Origin: JACKIC01 sp964543795
Lineage (GTDB): Bacteria; Planctomycetota; UBA1135; UBA2386
Assembly: GCA_964543795.1 (NCBI GenBank)
Contig: CAZIZN010000011.1
Location: 62,001-126,000 of the forward strand
DNA: 64,000 nucleotides
Direction: 5' to 3'
The notes under the pieces are model-generated. The model did no database searches and was not told where the DNA came from. It worked only from the letters and a program-made list of their open reading frames with translations. This document shows positions 45,202 through 54,454 of the stretch, piece after piece (positions within the stretch are counted from its first letter, which is position 1; the number at the start of each line of letters is the position of its first letter). Position numbers and translations under genes: made by a program.

Positions 45202-46224
45202 CTACCGCTTGCCGGCGAGCGCTTCGTACTCCGCGAGCGTCGCCGCGAGCGCCGTCTTCGCCTCGTCGTCCGTCTCGAGGCCGACGGCCTGCTGCTGCCA
45301 GCGCACCGCCGCGGCGTAGTCCTTCTGCCAGAAGCAGACGCGCGCCAGCGTGTCGAGCACGTCCGCGTTCTTCGCCTCCGTGAACTCGGCGGCGGCCTGC
45401 GCCGCGCGCAGGGCGAGCGCCAGGTCCCGGTTCGCGAGCTTCGCCGCCGGATCGACGATCGACCATGCCAGCCCGTTGAGCAGCCCGGCGTCCTTCTCGG
45501 CGATGCCGAACTCGAGGAGCCTGCGGGCGAGGTGCATGGCGACTGCGTGCTGGCCATCCTCCATCAAGGTGCCGTAGACGTCGGGCAACAGCGACTCGGT
45601 GAGGAACGGGTGCTCGGCCAGCAGCTTCTCGACCTCGGCGGCGACCTTCTCGGGCTTGAGGCTCGCTGCGAGGTAGATACCGAGCACTCTGTTGCGCAGC
45701 GCCTCGGTGGCCGCGGCGAGCCCCTTGCAGTCGACGTCGCCGGCGAGCACCTGCGGCAGCACGAACGGCAGGAACGTGAAGCCGCCCTTCCAGACGAGGC
45801 GTCCCTGGCCGTCGACCACGCAGGCCACGGGCGCGCCGTCCGCGGCGATGCGCCAGCTGCCGTGCAGCGCGCGCCCCTCGTCCCAGCCGATGCGGAAGGC
45901 GAGGGTCTTGCCGAACGCCTCGTAGTGCTCGCGGACCTCGGCGAACCCGAACGTGTCCGTGCCGTGCATCACCCCCAGCGCCTGCACCTTGCCCGCGCAT
46001 CGGTCGTGCAGCCGGTCGAACGCGCGCCGGCGCTGGAAGCCGAAGTCCGGCGCGATGCCCCAGAACTCGACGACGTAGACGGTGCCCGGCTCGAACCTCG
46101 CGAGCGGCTGGCCGGCGACCCACTTGTCGATCGCCAGCGCGGGCGCGGCCTGACCGAGCGCCGGGTCCTGGGCTGGCAGCACGGCGACGAGCGCGGACAA
46201 CAGGGCGAGACGGCGTGCGTGCAT
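45202..46224 (-). CDS. Exported thioredoxin-fold protein without CXXC, with TPR-like tail
   Basis: A 340-residue protein starting with a signal peptide (MHARRLALLSALVAVLPAQ). The next ~130 residues resemble a TlpA/AhpC-type thioredoxin fold: GQPLARFEPGTVYVVEFWGIAPDF corresponds to the strand-helix that normally carries W-C-x-x-C, followed by VQALGVMHG, HGSWRIAADGAPVACVVDGQG and the GRLVWKG strand. The two redox cysteines are absent. The C-terminal half is helical (LNGLAWSIVDPAAKLANRDL, LDTLARVCFWQKDYAAAVRW) and TPR-like. It is probably a non-redox binding protein of the envelope. A start at 46278 is possible but the Met with the signal peptide is favoured. Confidence 0.75.
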   Translation of the reverse strand: MHARRLALLSALVAVLPAQDPALGQAAPALAIDKWVAGQPLARFEPGTVYVVEFWGIAPDFGFQRRRAFDRLHDRCAGKVQALGVMHGTDTFGFAEVREHYEAFGKTLAFRIGWDEGRALHGSWRIAADGAPVACVVDGQGRLVWKGGFTFLPFVLPQVLAGDVDCKGLAAATEALRNRVLGIYLAASLKPEKVAAEVEKLLAEHPFLTESLLPDVYGTLMEDGQHAVAMHLARRLLEFGIAEKDAGLLNGLAWSIVDPAAKLANRDLALALRAAQAAAEFTEAKNADVLDTLARVCFWQKDYAAAVRWQQQAVGLETDDEAKTALAATLAEYEALAGKR

Positions 46225-46320
46225 GCCGGCAGCGGACCTGCGGCGGTGCACGCTGTCAATCGCGGCCCGGCCGTTCACCCCTCGTTCACCCGCCGCCGTT
46301 CGCGCGCGCCCGACCGCGGA

Positions 46321-46938
46321 TCACCGCCGCACGATCTTCGCCGGCAGCTCCTTGTCGGCCGGCACGAACCGGATCGACACCGAGTTGACGCAGTGGCGCG
46401 TGTTCTTGGCCGTGAACCGCTCGCCTTCGAAGACGTGACCGAGGTGACCGTCGCAGTTGGCGCAGACGATCTCGATGCGATAGCCGTCGGCGTCGACGTG
46501 CCGATCGACCGCGCCCGGCACCTCGTCGTCGAAGCTCGGCCAGCCGCAGTGGCTGTCGAACTTGTCCGTCGAGCGGTAGAGCGGCGCGTTGCACTGCCGG
46601 CAGACGTAGGTGCCGGCCGCCTTGTGGCTCGTGTATTCGCCGGTCCAGGCGCGTTCGGTGCCCTTGTGCAGGATGACCCGCTGCTCTTCGGCGGTGAGCG
46701 GGTTGTAGGCGGGCGGCTCGGCAGCTCGGCGTTCGTCGGGAGTCATCGGGTCCACGGGGGCGGCGACGCCCGCCGGTCGACCGGCGGTCTCGCTCGCAGC
46801 GCTCTTCTCGGCCGCGACCGGAGGCGACGCAACCGCGGTCTGCGAAGGTGCCGCCTCGCCGGCGGCCTCGGGGCGGCAGGCGCAGGCACACAGGACCGTG
46901 AAGAACCACACCAGGGCAGCGGAGGGATTCGGCGTCAT
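46321..46938 (-). CDS. msrB: Peptide-methionine (R)-S-oxide reductase MsrB, lipoprotein form
   Basis: MsrB reduces the R epimer of methionine sulfoxide in proteins. This 205-residue protein has an N-terminal lipoprotein-type signal (LVWFFTVLCACACRPE) and a Ser/Ala/Pro spacer, so it should act in the envelope. The domain is complete: NPLTAEEQRVILHKGTERAW, TYVCRQCNAPLY and EIVCANCDGHLGHVF (four zinc Cys), KFDSHCGWPSF, and catalytic RHCVNSVSI (usually RYC.NS). The -10-like TAGAAT at 46988-46983 lies 44 nt before the ATG. No msrA is fused or adjacent. Confidence 0.94.
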   Translation of the reverse strand: MTPNPSAALVWFFTVLCACACRPEAAGEAAPSQTAVASPPVAAEKSAASETAGRPAGVAAPVDPMTPDERRAAEPPAYNPLTAEEQRVILHKGTERAWTGEYTSHKAAGTYVCRQCNAPLYRSTDKFDSHCGWPSFDDEVPGAVDRHVDADGYRIEIVCANCDGHLGHVFEGERFTAKNTRHCVNSVSIRFVPADKELPAKIVRR

Positions 46939-47022
46939 CGGATCGGCGGGTTCGTGCGGCGACGGCCGCGGGTTGCAGCGCGATTCTACGCGGGTTCGGG
47001 ACGTTCGTGCCGCCGCTCCCGG

Positions 47023-48462
47023 CTAGGACCGTTCGAGCCGGGCCCCCGTCGGCGCATCGACGATCCGCCAGCCGGCGGCCGCGATCCGGTCCCTGAGGCT
47101 GTCGGCGGCCGCCCAGTCCTTGGCCTTCTTCGCCGCCTTGCGCTGCTCGAGCAGGGCCAGCAACTCGGCCGGCGCCTCGGTGGTCGCGTCGGCCTTCGGT
47201 TCGGCGCCGAAGCAGCCGAGCACGTCCTCGAACCGCGCGAACGCGCCGAGCGCCGCCGCCGCGCCGGCCTTCGACGCCGCGGCCTTGTTGCACGCACCGA
47301 CGAACTCGAACACCGAACCGAGCGCCTCGCTGACGTTGAGGTCTTCGCTCATCGCCGCCGTGAAGCCGGCGTGCGCCCGCGCCGCGGCGGGGCCGAGGTC
47401 GTCGCCCCCCGCGGCTTCGAGACCGTCCCGGATGCGCACGAGGCGCTGACGGCACTGCTGCACGCGGCCGATCGCCGCCCGCGCCTCGTCGAGGCCGGCC
47501 AGCGTGAAGTTCAGCGACTGGCGGTACTGGACGCGGACCAGCGCGTAGCGCAGTTCGAGCCCGGAGTAGCCCCTGGCGAGGATGTCGGCGACCGTGAAGA
47601 AGTTGCCGAGGCTCTTGCTCATCTTCTTGCCGTCGACGAGCAGGTGCCGCGCGTGCAGCCAGATCGACACGAAGCGTTCGCCCGTGTGCGCCTCGGTCTG
47701 CGCGATCTCGCACTCGTGGTGCGGGAACATGTTGTCCTCGCCGCCGGTGTGGATGTCGATGCGCCTGCCGAGGTAGTGCATCGACATCGCCGAGCACTCG
47801 ATGTGCCAGCCGGGGAAACCGCGCACGCCGCCGCGGAACGGCGCGTCCCACTGCATCTGGTGCTTGGCGTCGACCTTCCAGAGCGCGAAGTCGCGCGGGT
47901 CCTTCTTCTCCTCGTTGACCGCGACGCGAGCGCCTTCCTCGAGCTCGTCGATCACCTTGCCGGACAACTTGCCGTACTCGGGGAACTTCTCGATCGCGAA
48001 GTAGACGTTGCCGTTGACCTGGTAGGCGATGCCCTTCTGCAGCAGGTCGTCGATGATCGCCCCCATCTGCGGCACGAACTCCGTGGCGCGCGGCATGTGG
48101 TGCGGCGTGCGCACGTGCAGCAGGCGCTGGCAGTCGCGGAACTCCTGCGTGTACTGCTCGGCGATCTGCCACGCGGTCTTGCCGGTCTTCTTCGACGCGG
48201 CCTCCATCTTGTCCTCGCCGCCCTCGACGTCGTCGAGCGTGAGATGGCCGACGTCGGTGATGTTCATCACCTGCGTCACGACGAAGCCCTGGTCCTCGAC
48301 GAAGCGACGCAGCACGTCCGCGAACAGGAAGCTGCGGAAGTTGCCGATGTGCGGCGAACTGTAGACCGTGGGCCCGCAGTGGTACATGGTGACGCGGCCG
48401 GGCACGAGCGGGCGCAGCTCCTCGAGCTGCCGGGTCAGCGAGTTGTGGAGGCGGATCACCAT
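47023..48462 (-). CDS. cysS: Cysteine--tRNA ligase
   Basis: A 479-residue class I aminoacyl-tRNA synthetase that charges tRNA-Cys. It contains the Cys29 zinc ligand in YHCGPTVY, the HIGH-type motif PHIGN at 37-41, NITDVGH, WHIECSAMS, GGEDNMFPHHECEIAQTEA (remaining zinc ligands), and KKMSKSLGNFF near 278-288. The C-terminal DALR and anticodon regions end with LRDRIAAAGWRIVDAP. The ATG shares the CATG tetranucleotide with a possible start of the divergent kinase gene. Its substrate tRNA-Cys(GCA) is also encoded in this window. Confidence 0.97.
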   Translation of the reverse strand: MVIRLHNSLTRQLEELRPLVPGRVTMYHCGPTVYSSPHIGNFRSFLFADVLRRFVEDQGFVVTQVMNITDVGHLTLDDVEGGEDKMEAASKKTGKTAWQIAEQYTQEFRDCQRLLHVRTPHHMPRATEFVPQMGAIIDDLLQKGIAYQVNGNVYFAIEKFPEYGKLSGKVIDELEEGARVAVNEEKKDPRDFALWKVDAKHQMQWDAPFRGGVRGFPGWHIECSAMSMHYLGRRIDIHTGGEDNMFPHHECEIAQTEAHTGERFVSIWLHARHLLVDGKKMSKSLGNFFTVADILARGYSGLELRYALVRVQYRQSLNFTLAGLDEARAAIGRVQQCRQRLVRIRDGLEAAGGDDLGPAAARAHAGFTAAMSEDLNVSEALGSVFEFVGACNKAAASKAGAAAALGAFARFEDVLGCFGAEPKADATTEAPAELLALLEQRKAAKKAKDWAAADSLRDRIAAAGWRIVDAPTGARLERS

Positions 48463-48550
48463 GGCGCGGGCAGCGTCGCGCCGGCGCGGCGCGGAGTCCA
48501 GCGCGGCTCACGCACCTGGAACCCTCGCGGCCCGGCGCGACAAACGCCGC

Positions 48551-51500
48551 GTGGCCGATCCGAGCGACAGGGTGCACGGGGACGAGACGCTCCCCGCCGA
48601 TGCGGTGCCGGCGTGGCTGGGTGGCCACTTCGAGCTGCGGCACCAGATCGGCAGCGGTTCGTCGGGCACGGTCTACCGCGCCCGCCTGACGACCGACCAC
48701 GGCGAACTGCGGCGCGGCACCGAGGTCGCCGTCAAGTTCCTCAAGGAGGAGTTGCTCGCCGACGAACGGGAACGCGAACGCCTGCTCGCCGAGGGGGCGC
48801 TCGGCCGGTCGCTCCGGCATCCGAACGTCGCCTCGATCCACGGCGTCGAGACGATCGACGTACTCGGGCTGCAGGTCACCTACCTGGTCATGGAACTGGT
48901 GCGCGGCACCACGCTCCGCGACCTCGTCGCCCGCAGCGGACCGCCGGTCGAAGACCTCGTGCGCCGCATCGGCGCCGACGCCGCGGCGGGACTGTTCGCG
49001 CTGCATCGCCGCGGCCTCGTGCACCGCGACGTCAAACCGGAGAACCTGATCCTCACCACCGAAGGCACGCTGAAGATCGTCGACCTCGGTCTGGTGCGGC
49101 CGTTCGGCGCGTCCGGGCGCGGTTCGGCCGGCAGTTCGCCGGGCAGCTCCCCAGGCAGCACCGCCGGCACCGCCGAAGGCAGTGCGTCGGGCCGCAGCTC
49201 GGGTGCTGGGCTGTTCGGTTCGGTCGCCTATGCCGCACCCGAGCTGCTGCGTGGACTGCCGAGTTCGCCGCGCAGCGACCTCTACGCGCTGGGCGTCGTG
49301 CTGTTCGAGGTGGCGACCGGCCGCCATCCGTTCGCGGACTGCCAGCACGCGGACGACATGCTGCACGCGCACCTGTGGACGCCGCCGCCGCGGCCGACGC
49401 ACCTGCGCGCGCGGATCTCGCCGCTGCTCGAGCAGGTCCTGCTCGATCTGCTGCAGAAGGATCCGGACCGGCGGCCGCGCGACGCGGCGGAACTGAGCCG
49501 CATCCTCGAACAGGGCGAGTCGTCCGAGTACTGGCGCCGCCACGAAGTGCGCGCCCCGGCACTCGCGAGCCAGCGCCGCCTGCTGCGCATCCGTCGCCCC
49601 GCCGACGCGCCGTTCTGCGGTCGCACCGAGGAACTGCGCGTGCTCGACGAACAGTACGCGCGCGCCGCCGCCGGCCGCCGAGCCGCGGTGACCGTCACCG
49701 GTCCCGAGGGCATCGGCCGCCGCCGCCTCTGCGACGAGGTGATGCAGGGCTGGCTCGACGGCCCGCGGCCACCGATCTGCTTCGGCGGCGAGGCCGACAG
49801 CCGCTTCGGCCGCGGCGAGCCCTTCGCGAGTTCGCTGTGCGACCTGCTGCTGCGCGGCGACGGCGCCGACACACCGCGCGCGGAGGAACGCGCCACGATC
49901 GAGGCGCGCGCGGTCTTCGGAATCGACGAGGCGGACGCGCGGGCGCTCGTCGCGGTGGCGTTCGGGCGCAGCACCGAGCCCCCCGAAGTGCGCGCCGACC
50001 GCCTCGCCTCGGCCCTGCTCGCCATGGCCGCCCCGGGTCGCGTGCTGGTGGTCCGGGTCGACCACGCCGAACGGCTCGACACGAGCGGCCGCCTCGTGCT
50101 GCAACGTCTGCTCGGCCCCGACGCGGACCGGCCCCTGCTGCTGCTCCTGGTCGCCGGCGTCGACGGGATCGAGGGCGCGACCGCGCGGCGCCTCGAGTTG
50201 TCGGGGCTCGCCGAAGCGGACTTCCTCGAGTTCGGCCGCGCCCTGTTCCGCGACGGCGCCGTCCCCGAGGAGTTCCTGCGCGAAGCCCACCAGGTGTTGA
50301 GCGGCGTGCCGGGCAACCTCGTCGAGTCCCTCGAACAGCTGGTGCAGGAAGGCCTGCTGCGCGGTCGCCCCGGCGACTACCACGCCCTGGCGCCGGCGGC
50401 GGAACCGCGCCCCGCGGCGAGCCACGTGGCGCGCTTCGAACAGCGGGTGCAGCGGCTCGATCCCGAACACCGGCGGGTCCTGGCTGCCGCCGCGGTGCTC
50501 GGCGACCGCTGCAGCGTCGACGACCTCGCCGCGCTCGTCTCCGCACCGCCGTTGCGCGTGCTCGAGACGCTCTCGCTGTTCCGCGGTCGCATCGTCCGCG
50601 CCCAGGGCGGCGAGGTCGCGTTCCGGCACCCCGACTTCCAGAAGGTCCTGCTGCAGCAGTTGCCGGCTCCCGAACGCCACTCGCTGCACCTCGCCGCCGC
50701 GCGGCGGCTGCAAGCGCGCGACGGCAGTTCCCTGGCGATCGGCATGCACCTGTCCCAGGCGCTCGACCACGAGGGTTGCCTCGATCCCCTGCTCGATGCC
50801 CTCGACGAGCGCGTGCGCGCCGGCTCGCAGCGCAGCACGCTGCGGCTGATCGGCCGCATCGCCGCACACCTCGGCCACGTTCCCTCGACCCCGGCGAACC
50901 AGCGCCGGCGCCTGCGCCACCTGCTGCTCGGAGGCCGCGGCCGGGCCAACGCCGGGCAACGCGAGGCGGCGATCGCCGCGTTCCAGCAGGCCGAGACACT
51001 GGCCCGCGAGCTGGGCGACCGGGTGGCCAGCAGCGCGGCCCGCACGAACCTCGCCGCCGCCGAGCTCGACCGCGGGCACCTGCTCGCCGCGACGATGCTG
51101 CTCGAGGCGGTGCACGACGAACTCGCGCACGCCGCGGACGACGGCGCCGACGCGCAGGCCGCACAGGCGCACGGGTTGCACGGACGCATCCTGCTCTACC
51201 TCGGCCAGGGGCAGGACGCCCAGCGGCAGCTGCAGGCCGCGCTGCAGCGCCTGCCCGAGCAGGACGACGACCTGCGCTGCCATCTGCAGATCGACCTCGC
51301 GCGCGTCGAGGCGCTGCAGCACCACTTCGCCACGGCGCGGAACTCCCTCCTGGCCGTCGAGCGCGAACCGGCGGCGCGCCACCTGCCGCGCGTGCGCATG
51401 CGGCTGCACCTCTACCGCGGCCAGCTGCGCGCGTTGCTCGGCGACGACGACGCGACCCAGGACCTCCGCATGGCCCTGGACGAAGCCAACCGGCTCTCGC

Positions 51501-51964
51501 TGCCCTCCTACGGCGGCCGCGCCGCGCTCTTCCTCGGCGAACGCATGTTCTGGCGGCGGCGCGACGACGAAGCCCGGACCCTGTTCGCGCTGGCGCGCGA
51601 ACTGGCCGAGGCCGGCGGCGACCGCCTCGGCGAAGCCATGGCGCGCGCCTACCTGCTGCGGCTGGGCGCCGAGGATCCGAGCCTCGACTCGCTGATCGAC
51701 GAACTGCAGATGCCCGCCGTGCGGGCCAACCACCTGCTGGCCCGCCCGGGCGGCACGGCCGGGTTGCCGCCCGCGGCCAGCGCCGAACTGGACGAACTGC
51801 TGCGCGCCGCGGATCTGCCGCTGTCGATGCACCTGCGGGTGCTCGCGGCGCAGGGCCGCCCGGCGATCGCGCGTTCCCTCGTGCGCTCGATCGGCGAACG
51901 ACTGCCCGACCGGCGGCAACGCCGTCGGTTCCTCGACGAGTGGGGCCGCGGCGCGAGAATCTGA
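48551..51964 (+). CDS. PknK-like Ser/Thr protein kinase fused to ATPase-like and TPR regions
   Basis: About 1137 residues. The kinase domain has the Gly loop IGSGSSGTVY (about 34), VAVKFL Lys (about 61), HRDVKPEN (about 158), DLG in place of DFG (about 178), and FGSVAYAAPELL. A Ser/Gly-rich insert (SAGSSPGSSPGSTAGT) lies in the activation segment. Next is a region resembling the AAA/STAND domain of PknK and transcription-factor-like ATPases (FCGRTEELRVLDEQY, then GPEGIGRRR near 384, VLVVRVDHAERL), in which the P-loop Lys is replaced by Arg. The rest is TPR-like helices. The GTG start is chosen because the upstream ATG at 48461 overlaps the divergent cysS start, although that ATG has GGAGG 9 nt before it. 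Likely an intracellular signalling kinase. Confidence 0.82.
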   Translation: MADPSDRVHGDETLPADAVPAWLGGHFELRHQIGSGSSGTVYRARLTTDHGELRRGTEVAVKFLKEELLADERERERLLAEGALGRSLRHPNVASIHGVETIDVLGLQVTYLVMELVRGTTLRDLVARSGPPVEDLVRRIGADAAAGLFALHRRGLVHRDVKPENLILTTEGTLKIVDLGLVRPFGASGRGSAGSSPGSSPGSTAGTAEGSASGRSSGAGLFGSVAYAAPELLRGLPSSPRSDLYALGVVLFEVATGRHPFADCQHADDMLHAHLWTPPPRPTHLRARISPLLEQVLLDLLQKDPDRRPRDAAELSRILEQGESSEYWRRHEVRAPALASQRRLLRIRRPADAPFCGRTEELRVLDEQYARAAAGRRAAVTVTGPEGIGRRRLCDEVMQGWLDGPRPPICFGGEADSRFGRGEPFASSLCDLLLRGDGADTPRAEERATIEARAVFGIDEADARALVAVAFGRSTEPPEVRADRLASALLAMAAPGRVLVVRVDHAERLDTSGRLVLQRLLGPDADRPLLLLLVAGVDGIEGATARRLELSGLAEADFLEFGRALFRDGAVPEEFLREAHQVLSGVPGNLVESLEQLVQEGLLRGRPGDYHALAPAAEPRPAASHVARFEQRVQRLDPEHRRVLAAAAVLGDRCSVDDLAALVSAPPLRVLETLSLFRGRIVRAQGGEVAFRHPDFQKVLLQQLPAPERHSLHLAAARRLQARDGSSLAIGMHLSQALDHEGCLDPLLDALDERVRAGSQRSTLRLIGRIAAHLGHVPSTPANQRRRLRHLLLGGRGRANAGQREAAIAAFQQAETLARELGDRVASSAARTNLAAAELDRGHLLAATMLLEAVHDELAHAADDGADAQAAQAHGLHGRILLYLGQGQDAQRQLQAALQRLPEQDDDLRCHLQIDLARVEALQHHFATARNSLLAVEREPAARHLPRVRMRLHLYRGQLRALLGDDDATQDLRMALDEANRLSLPSYGGRAALFLGERMFWRRRDDEARTLFALARELAEAGGDRLGEAMARAYLLRLGAEDPSLDSLIDELQMPAVRANHLLARPGGTAGLPPAASAELDELLRAADLPLSMHLRVLAAQGRPAIARSLVRSIGERLPDRRQRRRFLDEWGRGARI

Positions 51965-51986
51965 ACCCCGCCCCACGGCCCGCGCG

Positions 51987-51992
51987 TAGATT
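51987..51992 (+). promoter_or_regulatory. Candidate -10 box (TAGATT) 6 nt from a GTG start
   Basis: TAGATT lies 6 nt before the GTG of the exported carboxypeptidase-regulatory-like protein. With this spacing the transcript would begin at or near the start codon (leaderless). No -35 box is apparent. Confidence 0.3.
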
Positions 51993-51998
51993 CCCTCC

Positions 51999-54383
51999 GT
52001 GCGCCGCTGCCTGCTCTTCGCCTGCTTCGCCCTGGTGCTCGGCCTCGGAATCTGGAGCGGCTGGCCACCTGCCGCCACCCCGCCCAGCGAGGTCACCGCG
52101 GCCGGCGCGACCGCTCCGAACGAACCGCCGAGCGAGGTCCGCGGCGCGGCGGTGCCGGCCACGGGCAGCGCCAGCGACGCGACGGCGGCACCGGGAGATC
52201 CGGTGCGGCGCAGCGCCACACCGGCTCCGGTGCCGACGCCGGCGGACGCCGAGGTCGACGTCGCCGTCGAGTGGCTCGACGGGATCGACGCCCGGCCTGT
52301 CGCCGACACCTCGGTCGTGCTCTCCAGCGAACCGACCGGCGGCACCGGCGCGCCCTGGACGGACCACGCCCGCACGGGCGCCGACGGCCGCGTGCGGTTC
52401 ACCGTGCCCGACGGCGACGGCCGCACCGTCGTCGTGCGCGCCGGTCTGGGAGCCACGGCGACGGCGGAGCTGACGGCGGCCTCGCCGCTCCGGCTCGTGC
52501 TGCGGGTGCGACCGCGCGCCGTCGTGCACGGCACCGTCGTGGACGCGGTCCGGCAGCCCGTCGCGGCCGCCGACGTGGTCTTCGCCCCCTTCGCCGCCGG
52601 CCTCGGCGATGGCCCGATGCGACAGATCGTGGCCCGGACCGGAGCCGACGGCAGCTTCGTGCTGCCGCTCGAGCGCGGGGGACACGTCGGCGCCGAGCGC
52701 GCGGGCTTCGCCCCGGCCGAACCGCACCTGGTCGTGATCACCGCGGCCGGCGAACCGAAGCGCGAACGCATCGAACTGACCCTGCTCGGCCGCGACGCGC
52801 GCGTCGACGGGATCGTCGTCGATGCCGGCAACCGCGCCGTCGCCGGTGCCTGGATCGAACTGCAGCCCGCGACCCGCCGCCCGGGCGGTCTCCTCGCCGT
52901 GCCCAACCAGGTGCGCAGCGACGAGCAGGGTCGGTTCACGGCCGGCCCGCTGCGCCCGGGGCCGACCGGTTACGTGGCGAAGGCGCCGGGCCACGGCCTG
53001 GCGATCGGCACCTTCGAGGCCAGCGTCGACCATCCCGCCGAACTGCGCATCGGTCTGCCCCCCGCCTGCCACCTGCGCGGCGCGGTGTCGTCGCCGAGCG
53101 GACAGCCCATCGCGGGCGCCGCGGTCCGGGTGGTGCTGGCCGGCGCTCCGACCCCGCTGCACGCCACCACGGACGACCAGGGCACCTTCCGCTTCGCCGA
53201 CCTGCCGCCGGGCCGGCTCGACGCGAGCGTCGAGCACGCCGGGCTGCGGGCCACGCGCACCTTCGTGCTCGATCCGGCCGAACCGCAGCACTGGATCTGC
53301 GTCCTCGGCGCCGACGCGGACGCCGCGGCGCGCCTGCGCGGCCTCCTGCTCGACACCGCCGGGCTGCCGCTCGCCGGCTGGCACGTTCGCGCGACGTGGA
53401 GCGGCGGCCGCGCCGAACGCGCGCGAACGGGCGCGGACGGCAGCTTCGACCTCGCGGCCGTCGATCCGGCCCCGGCCGACCTGTTCGTGCATGCGCCCGG
53501 CCGACCGCTGTCGTCGTTCGCGACGGCGCGCTTTCCCGGCGTCGTCGCGAGCCGCGAGCGACAGCGCCACGTCGTCGACACGACGTCGCGCGCGGGCGCC
53601 GTCGTCGGCCGGGTGCAGTCCGAACAGCACGTCGAGACGCCGGCGGCGGTCGCCCTCTGGCACGTCGAACTGCGCGAGTACGCGAGCGCGAACGCCGCCC
53701 CGGACGGCTCGTTCCGTTTCGACGACGTGCCGCCCGGCACCGTCGAGGTCTCCGTCCGCCTCGCCGGACACGCGCTGCTGCGGCGATCGGACGTGCGGGT
53801 CGTCGCGGGCCAACCGACCGAACTCGGCACGCTCGTCGTGCACGCCGCCGGCGGCGTGTCCGGCACGGTGGTCGGCCCGGGAGGTACAGCGCCCGCCGAA
53901 CTCGAGGTCGCCGTGCTGACCCAGGATGCGCGCCTCGTCGGCGACTACGCGAGCGGCCAGTTCCGCGTCGCCGACGTGCCTGCGGGGCGACACCAGCTCC
54001 AGTTCCAGGGACCGGGTATCGCCGGCCGCACCGTGCCCATCGAGGTGACCGCGGGCGCGGAGGTCGAACGACAGGTGATCCTGCAGGCCGGCGTCGAGCG
54101 GCGCATCCAGATCGAGGTGCCGCAGTCCGCCGGCGGCACGGTGACCCTGGCGCTGCGCACCCGGAGCGGCGAGCCGATGCAGTGGCTCGCGAGCCAGCCC
54201 GCGGGCGACACCGGGACCGTCGAGTTCCTCGCCTGCATGCTGCCCGGCAGCTACGAGGTCGTCGCCTTCGCGGCAGGGCACGAAGCGCGCGGCACCATCG
54301 ACTTCCCGGCCGGCGGCCTCACCGCCGGCAGCGGCGGCGCCGGCGAGGAAGCGCCCGTGCGCCTGCGGCTGCAGCCGCGCTGA
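51999..54383 (+). CDS. Exported protein with tandem carboxypeptidase-regulatory-like domains
   Basis: A 794-residue protein with an N-terminal signal or anchor (CLLFACFALVLGLGIWSGW), a Pro/Ala/Thr spacer to about residue 85, and about seven beta-sandwich units of the carboxypeptidase regulatory type: VHGTVVDAVRQPVAAADVVF, VDGIVVDAGNRAVAGAWIEL, LRGAVSSPSGQPIAGAAVRV, LRGLLLDTAGLPLAGWHVRA and a later VSGTVVGPGGTAPAELEVAV, each with a DG.F strand. No enzyme motif is seen. The start is GTG, 34 nt after the kinase stop, so it may be partly co-transcribed. Related in plan to the 916-residue protein next to the exopolysaccharide operon. Confidence 0.75.
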   Translation: MRRCLLFACFALVLGLGIWSGWPPAATPPSEVTAAGATAPNEPPSEVRGAAVPATGSASDATAAPGDPVRRSATPAPVPTPADAEVDVAVEWLDGIDARPVADTSVVLSSEPTGGTGAPWTDHARTGADGRVRFTVPDGDGRTVVVRAGLGATATAELTAASPLRLVLRVRPRAVVHGTVVDAVRQPVAAADVVFAPFAAGLGDGPMRQIVARTGADGSFVLPLERGGHVGAERAGFAPAEPHLVVITAAGEPKRERIELTLLGRDARVDGIVVDAGNRAVAGAWIELQPATRRPGGLLAVPNQVRSDEQGRFTAGPLRPGPTGYVAKAPGHGLAIGTFEASVDHPAELRIGLPPACHLRGAVSSPSGQPIAGAAVRVVLAGAPTPLHATTDDQGTFRFADLPPGRLDASVEHAGLRATRTFVLDPAEPQHWICVLGADADAAARLRGLLLDTAGLPLAGWHVRATWSGGRAERARTGADGSFDLAAVDPAPADLFVHAPGRPLSSFATARFPGVVASRERQRHVVDTTSRAGAVVGRVQSEQHVETPAAVALWHVELREYASANAAPDGSFRFDDVPPGTVEVSVRLAGHALLRRSDVRVVAGQPTELGTLVVHAAGGVSGTVVGPGGTAPAELEVAVLTQDARLVGDYASGQFRVADVPAGRHQLQFQGPGIAGRTVPIEVTAGAEVERQVILQAGVERRIQIEVPQSAGGTVTLALRTRSGEPMQWLASQPAGDTGTVEFLACMLPGSYEVVAFAAGHEARGTIDFPAGGLTAGSGGAGEEAPVRLRLQPR

Positions 54384-54454
54384 ACGACGCGCGCTGGGCC
54401 GCGCCGGCGACGCGAGGCCCGGCAGCCGCCGTGACAGCTCCGCACACGGGTGTC

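Noticed and set aside
45532..52473. 2313-residue plus-strand open frame spanning msrB, cysS and the kinase
   Set aside because: No domain is recognisable in it, and it conflicts with four well-supported genes.
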